Shown here: positions 10,573-22,092 of the stretch, in pieces
How positions within the stretch are numbered: the stretch's first letter is position 1
How the letters are laid out: each line of letters begins with the position of its first letter
Assembly (NCBI RefSeq): GCF_000226115.1
Contig: NC_016459.1
Coordinates: forward strand, 2,713,501 to 2,777,500
Origin: Thermothielavioides terrestris NRRL 8126
Lineage: Eukaryota; Ascomycota; Sordariomycetes; Sordariales; Chaetomiaceae
Length of the DNA: 64,000 nt
Reading direction: 5' to 3'
Translations under genes and position numbers: made by a program
Notes under the pieces: generated by a model
What the model was told of the DNA's origin: nothing
Seen by the model: the letters and a program-made list of their open reading frames with translations, nothing else
The model's database searches: none

Positions 10573-13500
10573 GCGGGGAGCGGGGAGCGGGCGCTGTGAG
10601 CGCTGCTGCTGCTGCCGATGATGCCCGCTTTGCCTAGGTATCTAGATTAAACTCCTCGGTCTTCAGCTGTTGGGTATGGGGAAGGGAAGAGAAGGGAAGG
10701 GACAAGGGGTGAATGGGAGAATGCACCGTGGGAGTTGGGAGCGTTTCGGAGGGAAGCCTGGGCCTTTCTGTCCCCTATGTACTTCTGCTTTTGCCCTGTT
10801 CCTACTCTTTTTCTTTACCTGCTCTGCTCTCCCTGCTCATGACAGGCCTGAGCCTACCTACCTGCCTATCTAGCCCCCCCCTCCTACTCCCTACTTGCCC
10901 ATTGGCAAGACGCTGGGGGTAGAGCGGTGCAACAGGCGCAGGGCAGATACCTACGTACCTACCTACAGGTATTTACCGACAGACACACGAGAAATTCCAA
11001 GTTGTCCGTGCGGACGGGTGAAGTTTGTCCAGTCCTTCTCAGTTGATAGGCAGAGATGGTCGTAGTGGAGTGGAACAGTTGGGCTTGAAGGGAGATGACG
11101 AGGGCTGGGGTTCGCCCTATGCAGCTTACCATCCCCGTACAGGAGGCAACTACAGCTCGCGATCTAGTTATGAAAGGCGATGGATGGACTGTGGCTGTCG
11201 TGTGCGCTCATGACCGTGACGCGCTCTTCTGTATAGTGTGCTGTGGTTCTTGGTTGATATCGGGATCGAGGCCGCCTCTCAGACGAGCTTCGCGATGATG
11301 GTCTGCTGATCTGATTTCCTCTCCATTTCGGGTACCAAGCACCATGGTGCAGCGTATCGCTGTTCTAGTCATCTGCCGCAGCTTTTGTCGTCTTCGGGTT
11401 GAGAGGAAGGAACTGTTGACAGGTCGTCGAGGATGGTGCATACTCCCTCCGAGTTATCGGCTACAGCTGTCACAGGCATGCCTTCGCTTTGGCACCCAGC
11501 ATCGACTGGGCGGCACGACCTCGTCGGCGCTGGTTAGACGAGCGTGGATGGTGCTCCCCCCGACGGCGTATCCCTACCTACCTCCGTTCGCGATACTCTG
11601 TCAAAGCAGGCGGCCTAGTGCGTAATCAAAGTTCCGTGGTAAGGGCGAGCGTTGCTAACCGGATGGGGCGTAGCGGGCGGCAGCCACCGGGGTTCGGGCG
11701 TGGTCCGGGTGGCCCGAATCAAACCCCGAGGACCGACCATGGATGCCTGCTGGCCCCGGGTAAGGCTTGCAGGCATGCAGTCAGGGAGGGCCTTAACTCC
11801 TCGGAGATGAACTTGGAAGCCTCAGGACCACAAGTGAAGACAAGTGCGGCCCGGGCCCGGCGCGCGGGAAATTGTCATCGTCACTCACGTTATACGATGC
11901 TTCTGGTCTTTCTGGGAAAAACAGAGCGAAGAATTTGACACCTAAACTCTCGGTAATTGCCGAGAATACAACACATACTATAACCTTAGTTACCTATTTT
12001 TGGGAGGAGACTGGGCAAACCCCAAAACACAAGTTCGCAGACGGTCCTGACAGCCAGCGAGTGCAGTTTGTTGGTTGTTGTTAGTGATTGGGCAGCACCA
12101 TCTGACGAACCGTTTAGCGCTAACTAGAGGTAACGGCTGCCTTCGACGCAGTGCTGTGTTAGTTTTGGTCCTATGTCAAGGTAGTTGGCATTGCCTTGAC
12201 ATAGGTCAACATTGCGACTCGAGCGTGGTTGTCACTCCGGAATCGATCCTCTCCGTAACATTATTCAAGGAGAAATAAAAAGAGGGAGAGCGGCCACATG
12301 GGCGAAAACGGGAAGAAAACGTGAATCAACGGAGAAAGCCATGGGCTTACGTAGGAGTGGCTGAGATGAGAAATGGCGAAGTCACACGAAAATAGAAGTC
12401 GATTCCGGAAAGGACCTGGACAAACCTTTGGCTGGAAGCTTCCAACACGTGGAAACTTGTTGACGAGTAGAACTTCCCCGTGCCCTCGTCGAGTCGTCAA
12501 GTCGTCTCCGTGATCAGCCGACGATAGCTGGCGTTCTGGACGTTGTCCATTCAGTGCACGCGTTCTTCCGTACTGACATGAACTGACATGTGATGCACGT
12601 AAGCGGTTCTTACCGAACTTGGGCAAGCTGGTAAGCGGCACGCGTGATGCGAGCAAGGGGCCGGGATCACCTCCTCAGTTCACGGTTGGGTTCCTCGGGA
12701 TTGCACGCGACATGAATCGGCGACGACGGACGGCTGCCGACTGTGCATGTCCACTAGTATTGCGGTATACGGAGTTGTCTCCTGTATGCTTCGTCCAGTA
12801 ACTTTTGAAGCTTCCATTTTCCCAATCCCTCCTGCGGTTTGCGAGTGTACACAGTACCTCATAATTAGGGTATCCGCTGATCATTCGCTTGCAGCCGGAT
12901 CGTCGTCGGAAACCCAGCAGAGAGCCTTCCCCAGATTTGATGTCCTGACCACATGACGTTGATTACAAAGGACCAAGCAGTGAAAGACGAACAATACGCT
13001 GACTGCCACAGCGAGGTTCGAAGCGCTGGCGCGTTGCAAGTTAGGTGGAGGAGCCAACTGGCGCAGCAGAGGCGACGTCGAAAACTGCTCACGCTATGTA
13101 GGTATGGGATTACTCAGGACAAGCAACCTTGGAACACTTCGAGCCGGAGTATCCGTCCTCTAGTTCCTGTCCAAGCCGACGCCAGGTCCGGTTCCTCGCA
13201 GGCTGTGGGAGGTTGCACAGGATGCCCTCGCTCTCGCTCTGAAGGCGGCATGACGTGCGGCAGCGGCGGTTGGATGCTGCAGGAGGCGCCAACTTCGAAC
13301 TCACGCCGCGGTTGCTGCTGGCTGCGTCCACTCAGACCGCGGTGCGAGGGATGCGAGCCCAAGCTTTTCGGATAGCACGGATCGGCTAGGTGAAACCCAA
13401 CTATTGGGCGCTGCGACCTGGAAGGTCGGGGGATTGGCTGCACTAAGGGGGGCTTGCGCGCCGTTTTGAGCACGGCCGCCCTTCCCCTGCACGCTCAACC

Positions 13501-14850
13501 CTGCTGGGCTTGGCTAAGAAACGGTGGGACTAACGTTGTCGGTACTTGGATGTTGGGTCGTCGTGAAATCCACCAGGAACGGCACGACCGGATTCCAACA
13601 GATCTCACTCAGCACGTCACGTTGAAAATTGCACAAAGTCGCAGCTTCGGCACCTTGCAGTTAGGTACCCATACCAATCGCAGCCACTGGCTCCCTGTGG
13701 TGGCAAGGCATACCTCTCTCTCCTAAGCCAAGATGGACACTGAAATCTTTTTGCGGGAGCCATACTGCGGCCCCATCACGCGACTGCAGGGCTCGAAGCA
13801 TCCACGCCGGAAGTGTCCACAATGTGGGGTGTTCCGTTTTCCCTCAAGTGAAATTGTCAGATCTCAATTTCTGGCGCTAGCGCCCAGCCACCGGGGCTCG
13901 GGTTTAAAATTGTCGCGTGCCACCGTTTTCCTCTTGGCTTCTCCCCGATGCCAGCGTTGTAGCTCCGTAAATTACCAAGCCACGGAATCCGCATATGTAG
14001 TCAATAAGAGTGCGTACGTGACTTAAGACCTCGAACATGAGGCGGAGCGGACCGAAATCGAGACAGCAGCCTCTGTAATTTTGGTAGAGAATTCTTTGAT
14101 GGGCCCACTTCTACGTGGGGAGCTGCCTTATTTAAGGAACCTTGTTCCAGCTGACTAGGGGTGTCGGGCAATTGTGTTTTCCGCGTATCCACAGCCCTTC
14201 ACCCTTGCCCCAAACGGTGGGTCTTGGCATTTGTTTGCTTCGCCAGTCAGCCACTCTTGTTCCCGTGAAATATGAGCACGTATGCAGTCGGACAGGGGAG
14301 CATGCGCCCACCCACCGTCATAACGTTAATTTCCGCCGTTAGCAAAAGCCAGCGTTACCCACGAAAGTTACCCGCCCACTCCTGGACCACACATCCACTG
14401 TCAATTCCGCCGTTCGCCGCCAATCCCGTTGACCGCCAACGCTGGACAGTATCGTCCATCCCATCTCATTTCACGGATCCCGGTACTCTTGTCTAGCATT
14501 TGACAAAACAAAACGGTTTTCGAGACTCCAGCAGCCGTCTTAATTTTTTTCCCCCCCTTTTCGCATCCCGGTACCAAGCTGGTCAACGAGAACAGTGCCT
14601 AGCTCCTCCTAGCCTCAAGACTACAGTATGCCTATGGTGCGACGGTAGCGAACGCCGACCTGCGAGTTCCTCGATTCCCATCCTTCCCTCCTTCACCAAT
14701 CCTCCTCCGCCGCCGCCATTTCCCGCTTCACCTCCGCCACGGAACCGCGGACGTGTCGCGTTCCGTCGGACGGTGTTCGGGCTCTCGGCTGCGCTTAAAA
14801 CGACCATTCCATCAAGCCGCTCTTGTTCTCTGGCCTTTCCATCGCCGCCC
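10573..14850. other. Large gene-free interval between kinase and aur1
   Basis: This 4.3 kb is the largest gap in the window. It should hold the kinase 3' UTR and the aur1 promoter and leader, but that leaves about 3 kb unexplained. The open frames present (largest ~150 codons excluding the aur1 leader) have no recognisable domain, no credible introns and no coding-like composition. It contains short TACCTACC/CAGGTA-type tracts around 10850-10975 and 11570-11585, a perfect inverted repeat at 12170-12205 and the palindrome GGCGCTAGCGCC at 13873-13884. I saw no tRNA or 5S pattern and no transposase or reverse-transcriptase remnant. A non-coding transcript cannot be ruled out from sequence alone. 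Confidence 0.5.
12170..12205. repeat. Perfect 12-bp inverted repeat (hairpin)
   Basis: CCTATGTCAAGG and its exact reverse complement CCTTGACATAGG are separated by a 12-nt spacer (TAGTTGGCATTG). The arms could form a 12-bp stem in RNA or act as a dyad protein-binding site. It lies mid-gap, far from either flanking gene, so its function is unknown. Confidence 0.9.
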
Positions 14851-16401
14851 ATGGACGCCGTTCAGGAGTTCCCGGCGATGCTCGCCCAGGCCACGGCCAT
14901 GAAGCCGAAGCTGCTGCCCCTCAGATGGCCTGGTACACTCGCCCAGCTCAATCCGATACCGCACAAGTTTCGGCCGGTCCGGAAACTGCGCCTACGCCTG
15001 CGACCGCACGGCTCGTCGAAGAGCCAGGCCCAGGCCGACGACGTCACGAGGCTGCAGACCTCGTTCGACGTGCGCAGGTCGCTGAGCGCGCTGCGCACAA
15101 GGAGATGGAGTCTCTGGGATTTGCAATACCTGGTTTTATTTGGGTATATCGTCTTCTCGCTGGCTATCTTGCCGTCCGCGCCGCTCCTCAAGACGGGCGT
15201 CCTGGTCGTGCTCGGGCTCGTGCTCCTCATGCCCATCACACAGCAGTTTTTCCTACCGTCCTTGCCAATATGGACGTATCTGCTGTATTTTTTCTCAAGC
15301 CGGTAAGTGTTTCTCTGTTGCTGCAGGTGAATTGCGGCTTTCCGGGCGTTCCGGAACAGAGTCTGAGAGGCGCGGGCTCGGCAGGCCGAAAGGGGGAATC
15401 GCGTAATTTGCTGACGGAGAGACCTGCGCAGATTCATCGCTCCTGAATACCGGCCACACATTTGGGTCAAAGTGCTTCCTGCATTGGAGAACGTCATGTA
15501 TGGTGCGAATCTCTCAAATATCCTCTCCGCCCACACGCACGCGATCCTCGACATTCTCGCTTGGGTGCCCTACGGCCTCGGCCACTTTGCGCTTCCCGCC
15601 ATCTGCTCCGCCTTCATGTTCCTCTTCGCCGCACCCGGCACCACCCCCGTCTTCGCCCGCGCCTTCGGCTACATGTCGATGCTGGGCGTCACAATCCAGC
15701 TCATCTTTCCCTGCACGCCACCATGGTACGAGAAGCTGCACGGGCTCGAGCCGGCGCATTACGGCATGGAAGGATCCCCCGCCGGCCTGCGCCGCGTGGA
15801 CGAGCTGCTCGGCGTCGACATGTATACGACGAGCTTCACGACCGCCCCGCTGCCCTTCGGCGCCTTTCCAAGCCTGCATGCGGCCGATGCTATCCTCGAG
15901 GCTCTTTTTATGCAGTACTGCTTCCCGCGCTTCCGCCCCTTCTTCATCTTCTACGCTGTCTGGATCTCCTGGTCGACCATGTACCTCAACCACCACTATG
16001 CGATCGACCTCGTCGGTGGCGCCATCTTCGCCGCCGTCGCCTACTACATAGCCCGCACCAAGTTCCTACCGCGCCCGCAGCTCGACAAGACGACCCGCTG
16101 GGAGTACGAGTACGTCGAATTCGGCGACCGGCCAAGGTCGTTTGACGAGGAGTCGGGACTCGGCAACGGCTACGGCTTGGGCCTGCTCCAGCGGCCGGGG
16201 TCGAGCGACAGCGATGAGTGGACGCTGGGCAGCAGCTCGAGCTTCGATTCGATCAGCCGCGGTGACACCCTCTGCGGGAGCAGCAGCAGCACGCCGGGAA
16301 TCCTAAGCCCGACCACTCCGAACGACGACCATTACGACGTCTGGAGCAAGGTTAGGTTGCCCAAGGAAGGCGATTCGACCGACGTGTACGTCGCGAGGTA
16401 G
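14851..16401 (+). CDS. aur1: Inositol phosphorylceramide synthase (aureobasidin A target)
   Basis: Aur1 transfers phosphoinositol from phosphatidylinositol to ceramide in the Golgi, an essential fungal sphingolipid step. Two exons (14851-15302, 15432-16401) give 473 residues, longer than yeast Aur1 (401) because of a Ser-rich acidic cytosolic tail. Hydrophobic segments begin around LQYLVLFGYIVFSLAIL and continue through the second exon. PAP2-type catalytic motifs are visible: FPSLHAADA near residues 296-304 and YLNHHYAIDLVGG near 335-347, giving the His/His/Asp triad of this family, plus TPPWYEKLHG upstream. The start at 14851 has a good context (gcccATGG), and the preceding open frame is low-complexity leader. 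Family identity is certain. Confidence 0.96.
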
Positions 16402-18818
16402 CCTTTCAGCCCTTCTCCGCCGCCGTCCCTGATTCCTGTTCGCCTGGTGATGTCTGGGACACGCAGGTTAATTCAACCTATCCCGGATCCCCCCCTCACG
16501 GCCTTCTCACATTCTCCTCGGATTCCTTGGCCGGCGTGTCTGCCGCTAGTGGCAGAGCAATGCTCCCATTCTTATCTGGGGATCGGGTTGGTCGGGCGGC
16601 GGGCCTGCGGATCGACGATTCGGAACTGGGTTAATTCCTCCTTCTCCTCCCCTTTTTTCTCCAATTAAATGAAAGACGGTTTTCTGTGGTTCGAATATAC
16701 CCCCTCTCGCTTTAGAACATGGCGCGCTTCACGGTCGTTACACACACATACCCTCACATACACATGGAAGGAGACACATGCCGTCGTCGTTTATTGTACC
16801 CTACTCTTTTTCTGGGCATTCTTCTTTTTGCATGGCTTGGCTTGGCATGGCATGACAACGGAGTGCGCGGCGTGGCGGTGACGGCGCAAAGGAAGGGGCG
16901 TGAAGTGCTGGTGCATCCGCATCGGTTGCGGCTGGGTGGATGGACGGAAGGGGTGTTTTGGGGATCCTGTTGGCTGGGGAAGGTCAGCCTTGTTGCTTTT
17001 TTATTCTTAATATTCCTCTTCCTCGTTGCTTTTTATTTCATCCCCCCGTTTTGACTCGCCCTTCCACCCCCCCCTCTTCTTCCACCCCGCGTCGTTTCTC
17101 AGCTACCATACCGTTGGTTGGGGTCTGGGAAACGGAAGTGAGGAGCGGAAAAGCGGATGAGGCAGGATGGATTGTGAGCCGACGGGGCGAACAACGGGTA
17201 GTAATGATAATGCGGTGGGATCGGGACGGGACTGGGCCGGGACGACTTAATCGTGCCGCTACCAGCCGCTGCCGTGGTGGTGGTGGGAACGAGATATAAG
17301 GACAAACAACAAGGCCGAGAAGGAGCGGGCGGCGCTTGCTTGGAAAGAAGCGCCGCAGGGAAGAGGAGGGAAATAGGAAGAAACGAAGATGGACCACACC
17401 TGGGTTTTCCGTGCCATGGGCCCGGGGTGGTTGCCGTGGGCGGAAGAAGCTGCGGGATCACATCCTGATCTCGGGAGGCTTCCCCCCCTCGGCCTGGCCC
17501 TGGGATACTGTTCACCTTGTGTGTGCGTTCCCGGGGCTGGGCGCTTCGAACGAAACGGATGTCGATAAAAGACTTAATAATAGATATTGTACAGACGCGG
17601 GGCGTGTTCCTCGTTCTTTCATTGCAAACGATGACGGTCGTGAATCAATGTCGTGTCGTCAAGCTCGCTCATCTCGGGCTCGTCTCGCACCGCATCGTGT
17701 CGTGCCTTGTCGCTGATAGCAGTGGCGGTGGGATCGTGGCAGATGATGGTCATGACGACCCGGGGGAGACGGTTGTGAGGAGAAATGACGGAGACCAGGC
17801 GCCGAGACGAAAGCCAAGTACGGGTTGGGTTTCATTATAAATTATCCAACTCACCTTGGCCACACCTCCAAACGAACTCGGCATCACCCTTGCTCCCCAT
17901 TTTCTGTTTTCATTTTTATTGTTTAAACTAGGATCGGCGAGGCGCGGTCGGCGGTGAGTGGCTCACCTGCCGCAGCGGCCGTCCAGCCGTCGCGACACGT
18001 GGGACCGCGGATGGTGGAGAGGGGTCTGGACGACCACAACCGGCTGGTAAACTACACTACCTAACTAATTACTAACTAACTACCTGCGGTAGTGAAGCTT
18101 TCTCGCTTGTGGGAAGGCTTGGCTCTTGTCGGGGCGACGGTTAGTTTACTTCAGGCTCCGCAAATGGGCTGCATGTCGAAAAGACGTTGGGGTCAGACTG
18201 GAGCCGGAGATGTGTGTCGTCCAGCGGACGGATGCAAAGTCACAGGCAGGAAGACTGACACAGGGACGCTGCAACCCAAGGTATGTAGCGCCGCCTGTAT
18301 ATATACCACGCATCTTGGCAGCACAGTCCGGAAACGAGCAGAGAACGACAAGGGATCGACATCCGGTTCATTTGGACACGCAAGGCTGGCTAGGCGGGAC
18401 CCTAATGGCCTCGGTCCAAGAGCTACCATAAACCAGGCTCCAGGGAATGAAGACGGAATACCCTCCAGTTCAAGTTGGCCCAAATGCACCGCACTGGAAG
18501 ACGCCCAGACTGCCCAGTCCCTTCCAGCAAGCGGATTGCCTCCTAAAACGCCCAAAGTAGTCGTACACAGCTGATTACATTGACAAGCAAACCTAGGTGA
18601 GCAAGACGATGCTGAGGTCTGCCACAATGCCCTATACGGCACGGTGATGCGAGCGCAGTCAGAAACCCCAGGCGGGCTGCGCAAGATCGGATAGAAAAAT
18701 TCTCACCGGTGTCCCTGAGCGAGAGAAGAAAAACGAACGAGAAACAAAATGGCCCGAACATGTCCCGGTGTTGCGGGCAAATCTCGTGTCACCTCATCCG
18801 AGGGAGGCAGGTAACGGG
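16402..18818. other. Convergent intergenic region aur1 / rpa34
   Basis: Two genes converge on this 2.4 kb, so it should contain two 3' UTRs and little promoter sequence, yet it is long. It has T-rich and C-rich simple tracts (about 16980-17100) and a TAACTAAC-type run near 18055-18085. No open frame shows family features. I see no RNA gene. Confidence 0.5.
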
Positions 18819-21458
18819 TTAATAAGAGCCAGATCCATGCTTCGTGCCCTTCGCGAAGGCAATCTTTGGGGATCGCTTCTTGCTGTTGCGCCTGTGGTGG
18901 CTATCCGAACGGGCCGCCTTCTCGTTGCTGTATTTCTCGCGGTCCGGCGTCTTCAGGATCCCTTTGAGAGGCTGGGATGAGACCGACGGGGAGCGGTCAA
19001 TCTGAACCGGGGTGTTATGGATGACGGGGGGTTGCAGACTCCAGGGGCGCGAGGGAGTCACCTGGCGGGGCATAGACAAGCCGGGAATCGGCACCGGAGT
19101 CAACGACGGGATCCGGGTCCGTGTTGGGGTGGTGGGCGTCGAGGCCAGACTGGCCTCGATTGCCTTGCGGCGCTCCGACATGGACTGGTAATCGGCGAAG
19201 GGGTCTGAGGGTTTGATGTCATCCTGGATTGCATTTTGGGGTGACGAGCCTGCCTAAGGACTCTTCACGCCGGGGATAGCGGGAGGCAGAACGGGCGTTA
19301 CCTTGGCCGGCTTTTTCGGGTCGCTGGCCTTCACTGCGGGCGTGGAATCCTTCTGCTTCGACTTCTCTTTGCCCTTTGACTTCTTGACCGGAGCGGGCTG
19401 AGTTTGTTCAACCGAAGCTGCGGGTTTGGCAAGCTTGGCGCTGCTCAACGAGGGGACAACTGGGGCCGTGATTGGAGTCTGCTTGACCGCTTTGGTGGAT
19501 GATGGCTCAACCATTTTCTTGCTGGATTCATCGACGCGAGCCTTCTTGGACTTCTTGATGGAAGTCGAAGCAGCCTCCTCCTGACTGGGCGTTCCTTTCT
19601 CCACGTCGCCATGCTTGCGCTTCTTCGCCGCCTTCTTCGGCGTGTCGGCTGAGCTGGTCAACAGCGGAGGTGCTTGCGTCATCTCGACATCGTCGTCGTT
19701 CTCTGAAGGGCCGTTCGTGCCGACCTTCTGCTTGCCACCAGTAGGCACACCAAATGGCTGGTAGCGAGCCTTCAAACCCTTGGGCTGCGGCCGAGGAGTT
19801 TTGTTCACAAGGACGGAGGATGTCTCAGCGGGAGCGGACTGGCTCAACTCGTCTTCGCCGAATCGCATCACACGCGTGATGTGAAGAACGCGGTCGACCG
19901 GTTGGCTGACTAGTCGGATGTCAGTAGGGGTGAGGCAAGGTTGATCCCAAGAATCAGTGACATACGAGTCTCATATTTGGTTCCCGTCTTCCCCGGAATT
20001 AAGACCTTAATTGCATGACTCACTGGCTCCTCAAAATGGCCAGTGTACTCGGCTCCCTCGTGGGCGAAGATAGACTTTCCGGCTTGAACCTTGTCCAGGG
20101 GAATGGCGTGTTTCTGGATGACCTCGATAGGAACGGATTTGGGTGCGGTGAAGTACCAAATCTGCTTGCCTTCAGCCTTCGCTTTCTTGAAAGCCCTGGC
20201 AACCGCAGCGGCATCGACATCTTCCTCAGCCTTGCGCAAGTGAAAGCCTTGGGAAATGATCTCGCGAGGTGCTTGGCTAGGGGATTGTTAGCGCATGAAA
20301 TATGACGTGTCAAGTCGATACTGACATTGCGGTCTTTTCGCTCTGCTTCCCGACGGCCATAGACTGCGCTGGACCTTCGCGCTCAGAATCCGAGGCCGAT
20401 GTCTCGCTCTCAGCCGATTCAGCGTCGTTTGAACCGCTAGAGTCATTGACGAACTCTTTGCTCTTGGCGGTGCCATTCACGGAGGTCGCCGGCTTCGTTG
20501 ATTTGGCAGGCACGGCCTTTTTTGCATTCACGTCGACCTTCGCGCCATTGGTGCTCTGGACTGAGTCCATTTTTTTGGACTTCTGCGGGGGCTTCGGCTC
20601 GCCACCACTCTCTCCGTCACCCTTGCTTCCACTTTGAGCTGGCGCCTTCGTCTTGGTTTTGTGCAAGGGTTTCTTCTCGCTCTCGCTCTCAGAGGTCGAT
20701 TCATCGTCCGAGGCAGAGCTCTTCTTCGGAGAGCGGTCCGCCTTCACGGCAGCCTCAGGGCCAGGCCCAGATTCCTCGTCGCTGGACTCGCTTTCGCTCT
20801 CGCTCTCACTGCTGGATTCAGAGGCTGACGATGTAGACGGTTCCTTCTTGATATTCTTCGAGCCAGGAATGGCCTTTGGCTTTACGGTAGGCGCCTTCTC
20901 ATCGCTGGACTGACCTTCGGACTCGGAGTCAGAATCGGAGTCAGAATCGGTCTCCCGTTTGGTCGCCTTCTCTGCCTTGGGGTCTCCGTTCCGTGCGCCT
21001 TTGTTATCTGTTTTCGAGTCTGTCTTGGCTGCTTGGCTGTCGCTCTCGCTCTCGTTGTCGCTCTCGCTGTCGCTCTTGCTTGAGGACGATTCGGAACCAC
21101 CGCGGCTCTTGATGTTGGGCATGGTGGGAGGGCTCTCTATCTTAATCTTGGAAGAGGTAGGTTGTTCGACCTTGATCGGCTTGCCTGCCGTGGGCGACAC
21201 CGCCGAGGCCTTCTTCGCCTTCAAGTTCATCGCCCAGTCCTTCGTATCCTCTCTGTGGGCCTCGTCGCTCTCTGAGATCTCGCTCGTGCTGTCGCTGTCG
21301 CTGGCGCTGTCGCTGTCGCTCTCCACGGGTTCGTCGGCCTTGTTAGGCCGCTTTGGGTCGGTGCGGGTGAACATCTTGGGAACCATGCCACGCACGAGGT
21401 TGGCGGCGGTCGCGGCGTGCTGAGACAGACTGCCGATGGGCGCGCGCGGCCCTGCCAT
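18819..21458 (-). CDS. rpa34: RNA polymerase I subunit RPA34.5-domain protein
   Basis: RPA34 pairs with RPA49 as the TFIIF-like module of RNA polymerase I. Exon 1 (20326-21458) is an acidic Ser/Asp/Glu-rich region like a nucleolar Nopp140-type tract. The conserved domain starts at the exon 1/2 junction (FHLRKAEEDVDAAAVARAF, then KQIWYFTAPKSVPIEVIQ) and continues through HAIPLDKVQAG and PVDRVLHITRVMRFGEDEL; a Lys-rich tail follows, as in yeast Rpa34. Introns are 20277-20325 (donor GTCAGT) and 19910-19965. Reading on, the frame stops at 19254-19256 (699 residues). That stop lies inside a possible 48-nt intron (19254-19301, GTAACG...TTAG). Splicing it joins a 145-codon open exon to 18819 and gives 828 residues. 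I prefer the longer form because the downstream frame is open and protein-like, but this end is uncertain. Confidence 0.82.
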
Positions 21459-22092
21459 GGGAAACGCTTAGCGGTCGGTCACGAGCAGAAAATGGAGACT
21501 AAGATGCAGGATTAAGAGAAGGGAGGAATGGGCAGCGATTTGCGAAAAGCGGATTGAAGATTGTTCGGATGCTGTTGTTTTTGTCTTTTCCAGTCTTCGC
21601 AGGCTCCCAGAAAAAAATCACGATAAGCTTTCTGCTCCCTGCTGCAGTTGCAGAATCACTGCAATGATCCCTGCAAGAGACCAGAGCTGTGTGGGGTTCG
21701 CTTGCTTGGCATGTGGTGGGTGGGGCCTTCGAACGGGAGAAGGAGACTCGTGACAGCTGGTTGGCCAATGCAGGCGGCACACCAAAAAGACTGCAGGACA
21801 ACCCACCTTGCAAGAAAGCTTGACCAAGTCGGTCGGAGAGGTCGCACAGCGGCGACCGAGAGATACGCAGCCGAATTTTGAGAACTTATAAGCGGTTTGT
21901 GACAGAGTCGAAGTTGCCAGGGATAGTCGCTGGTCGGCTGCCGCCTAGAATCTCCAGTGCTTGCAACTGTTGTGGAAGTACAGTCCGGGAAAAGAAAATC
22001 TGAGGATTTGCTGCGAGTTTGGGAGCTTTTCGTTTCCTTTCTTGAAATTCAAGTTGGAGAAGGAAATAGGTCGGCTCACTGAGACGGGTTAA
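21459..22092. promoter_or_regulatory. Divergent promoter region rpa34 / grc3
   Basis: About 0.63 kb between two divergent start codons whose products both act in rRNA synthesis or processing. It contains short purine-rich stretches and GAATTTTGAG near 21873, but no clear TATA box. Shared control of the two genes is an inference from arrangement and function. Confidence 0.5.

Noticed and set aside
10850..10975. TACCTACC/CAGGTA tracts as a telomere-like or satellite repeat
   Set aside because: Only a few degenerate units, scattered also near 4060, 11570 and 18060; no array.
13873..13884. Palindrome GGCGCTAGCGCC as an attachment or operator site
   Set aside because: A single 12-bp palindrome with no associated integrase, repeat partner or nearby gene start.
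17038..17515. Open frames of ~120-140 codons in the aur1/rpa34 gap
   Set aside because: Driven by C/T-rich simple sequence, overlapping on both strands, and without domain signal.
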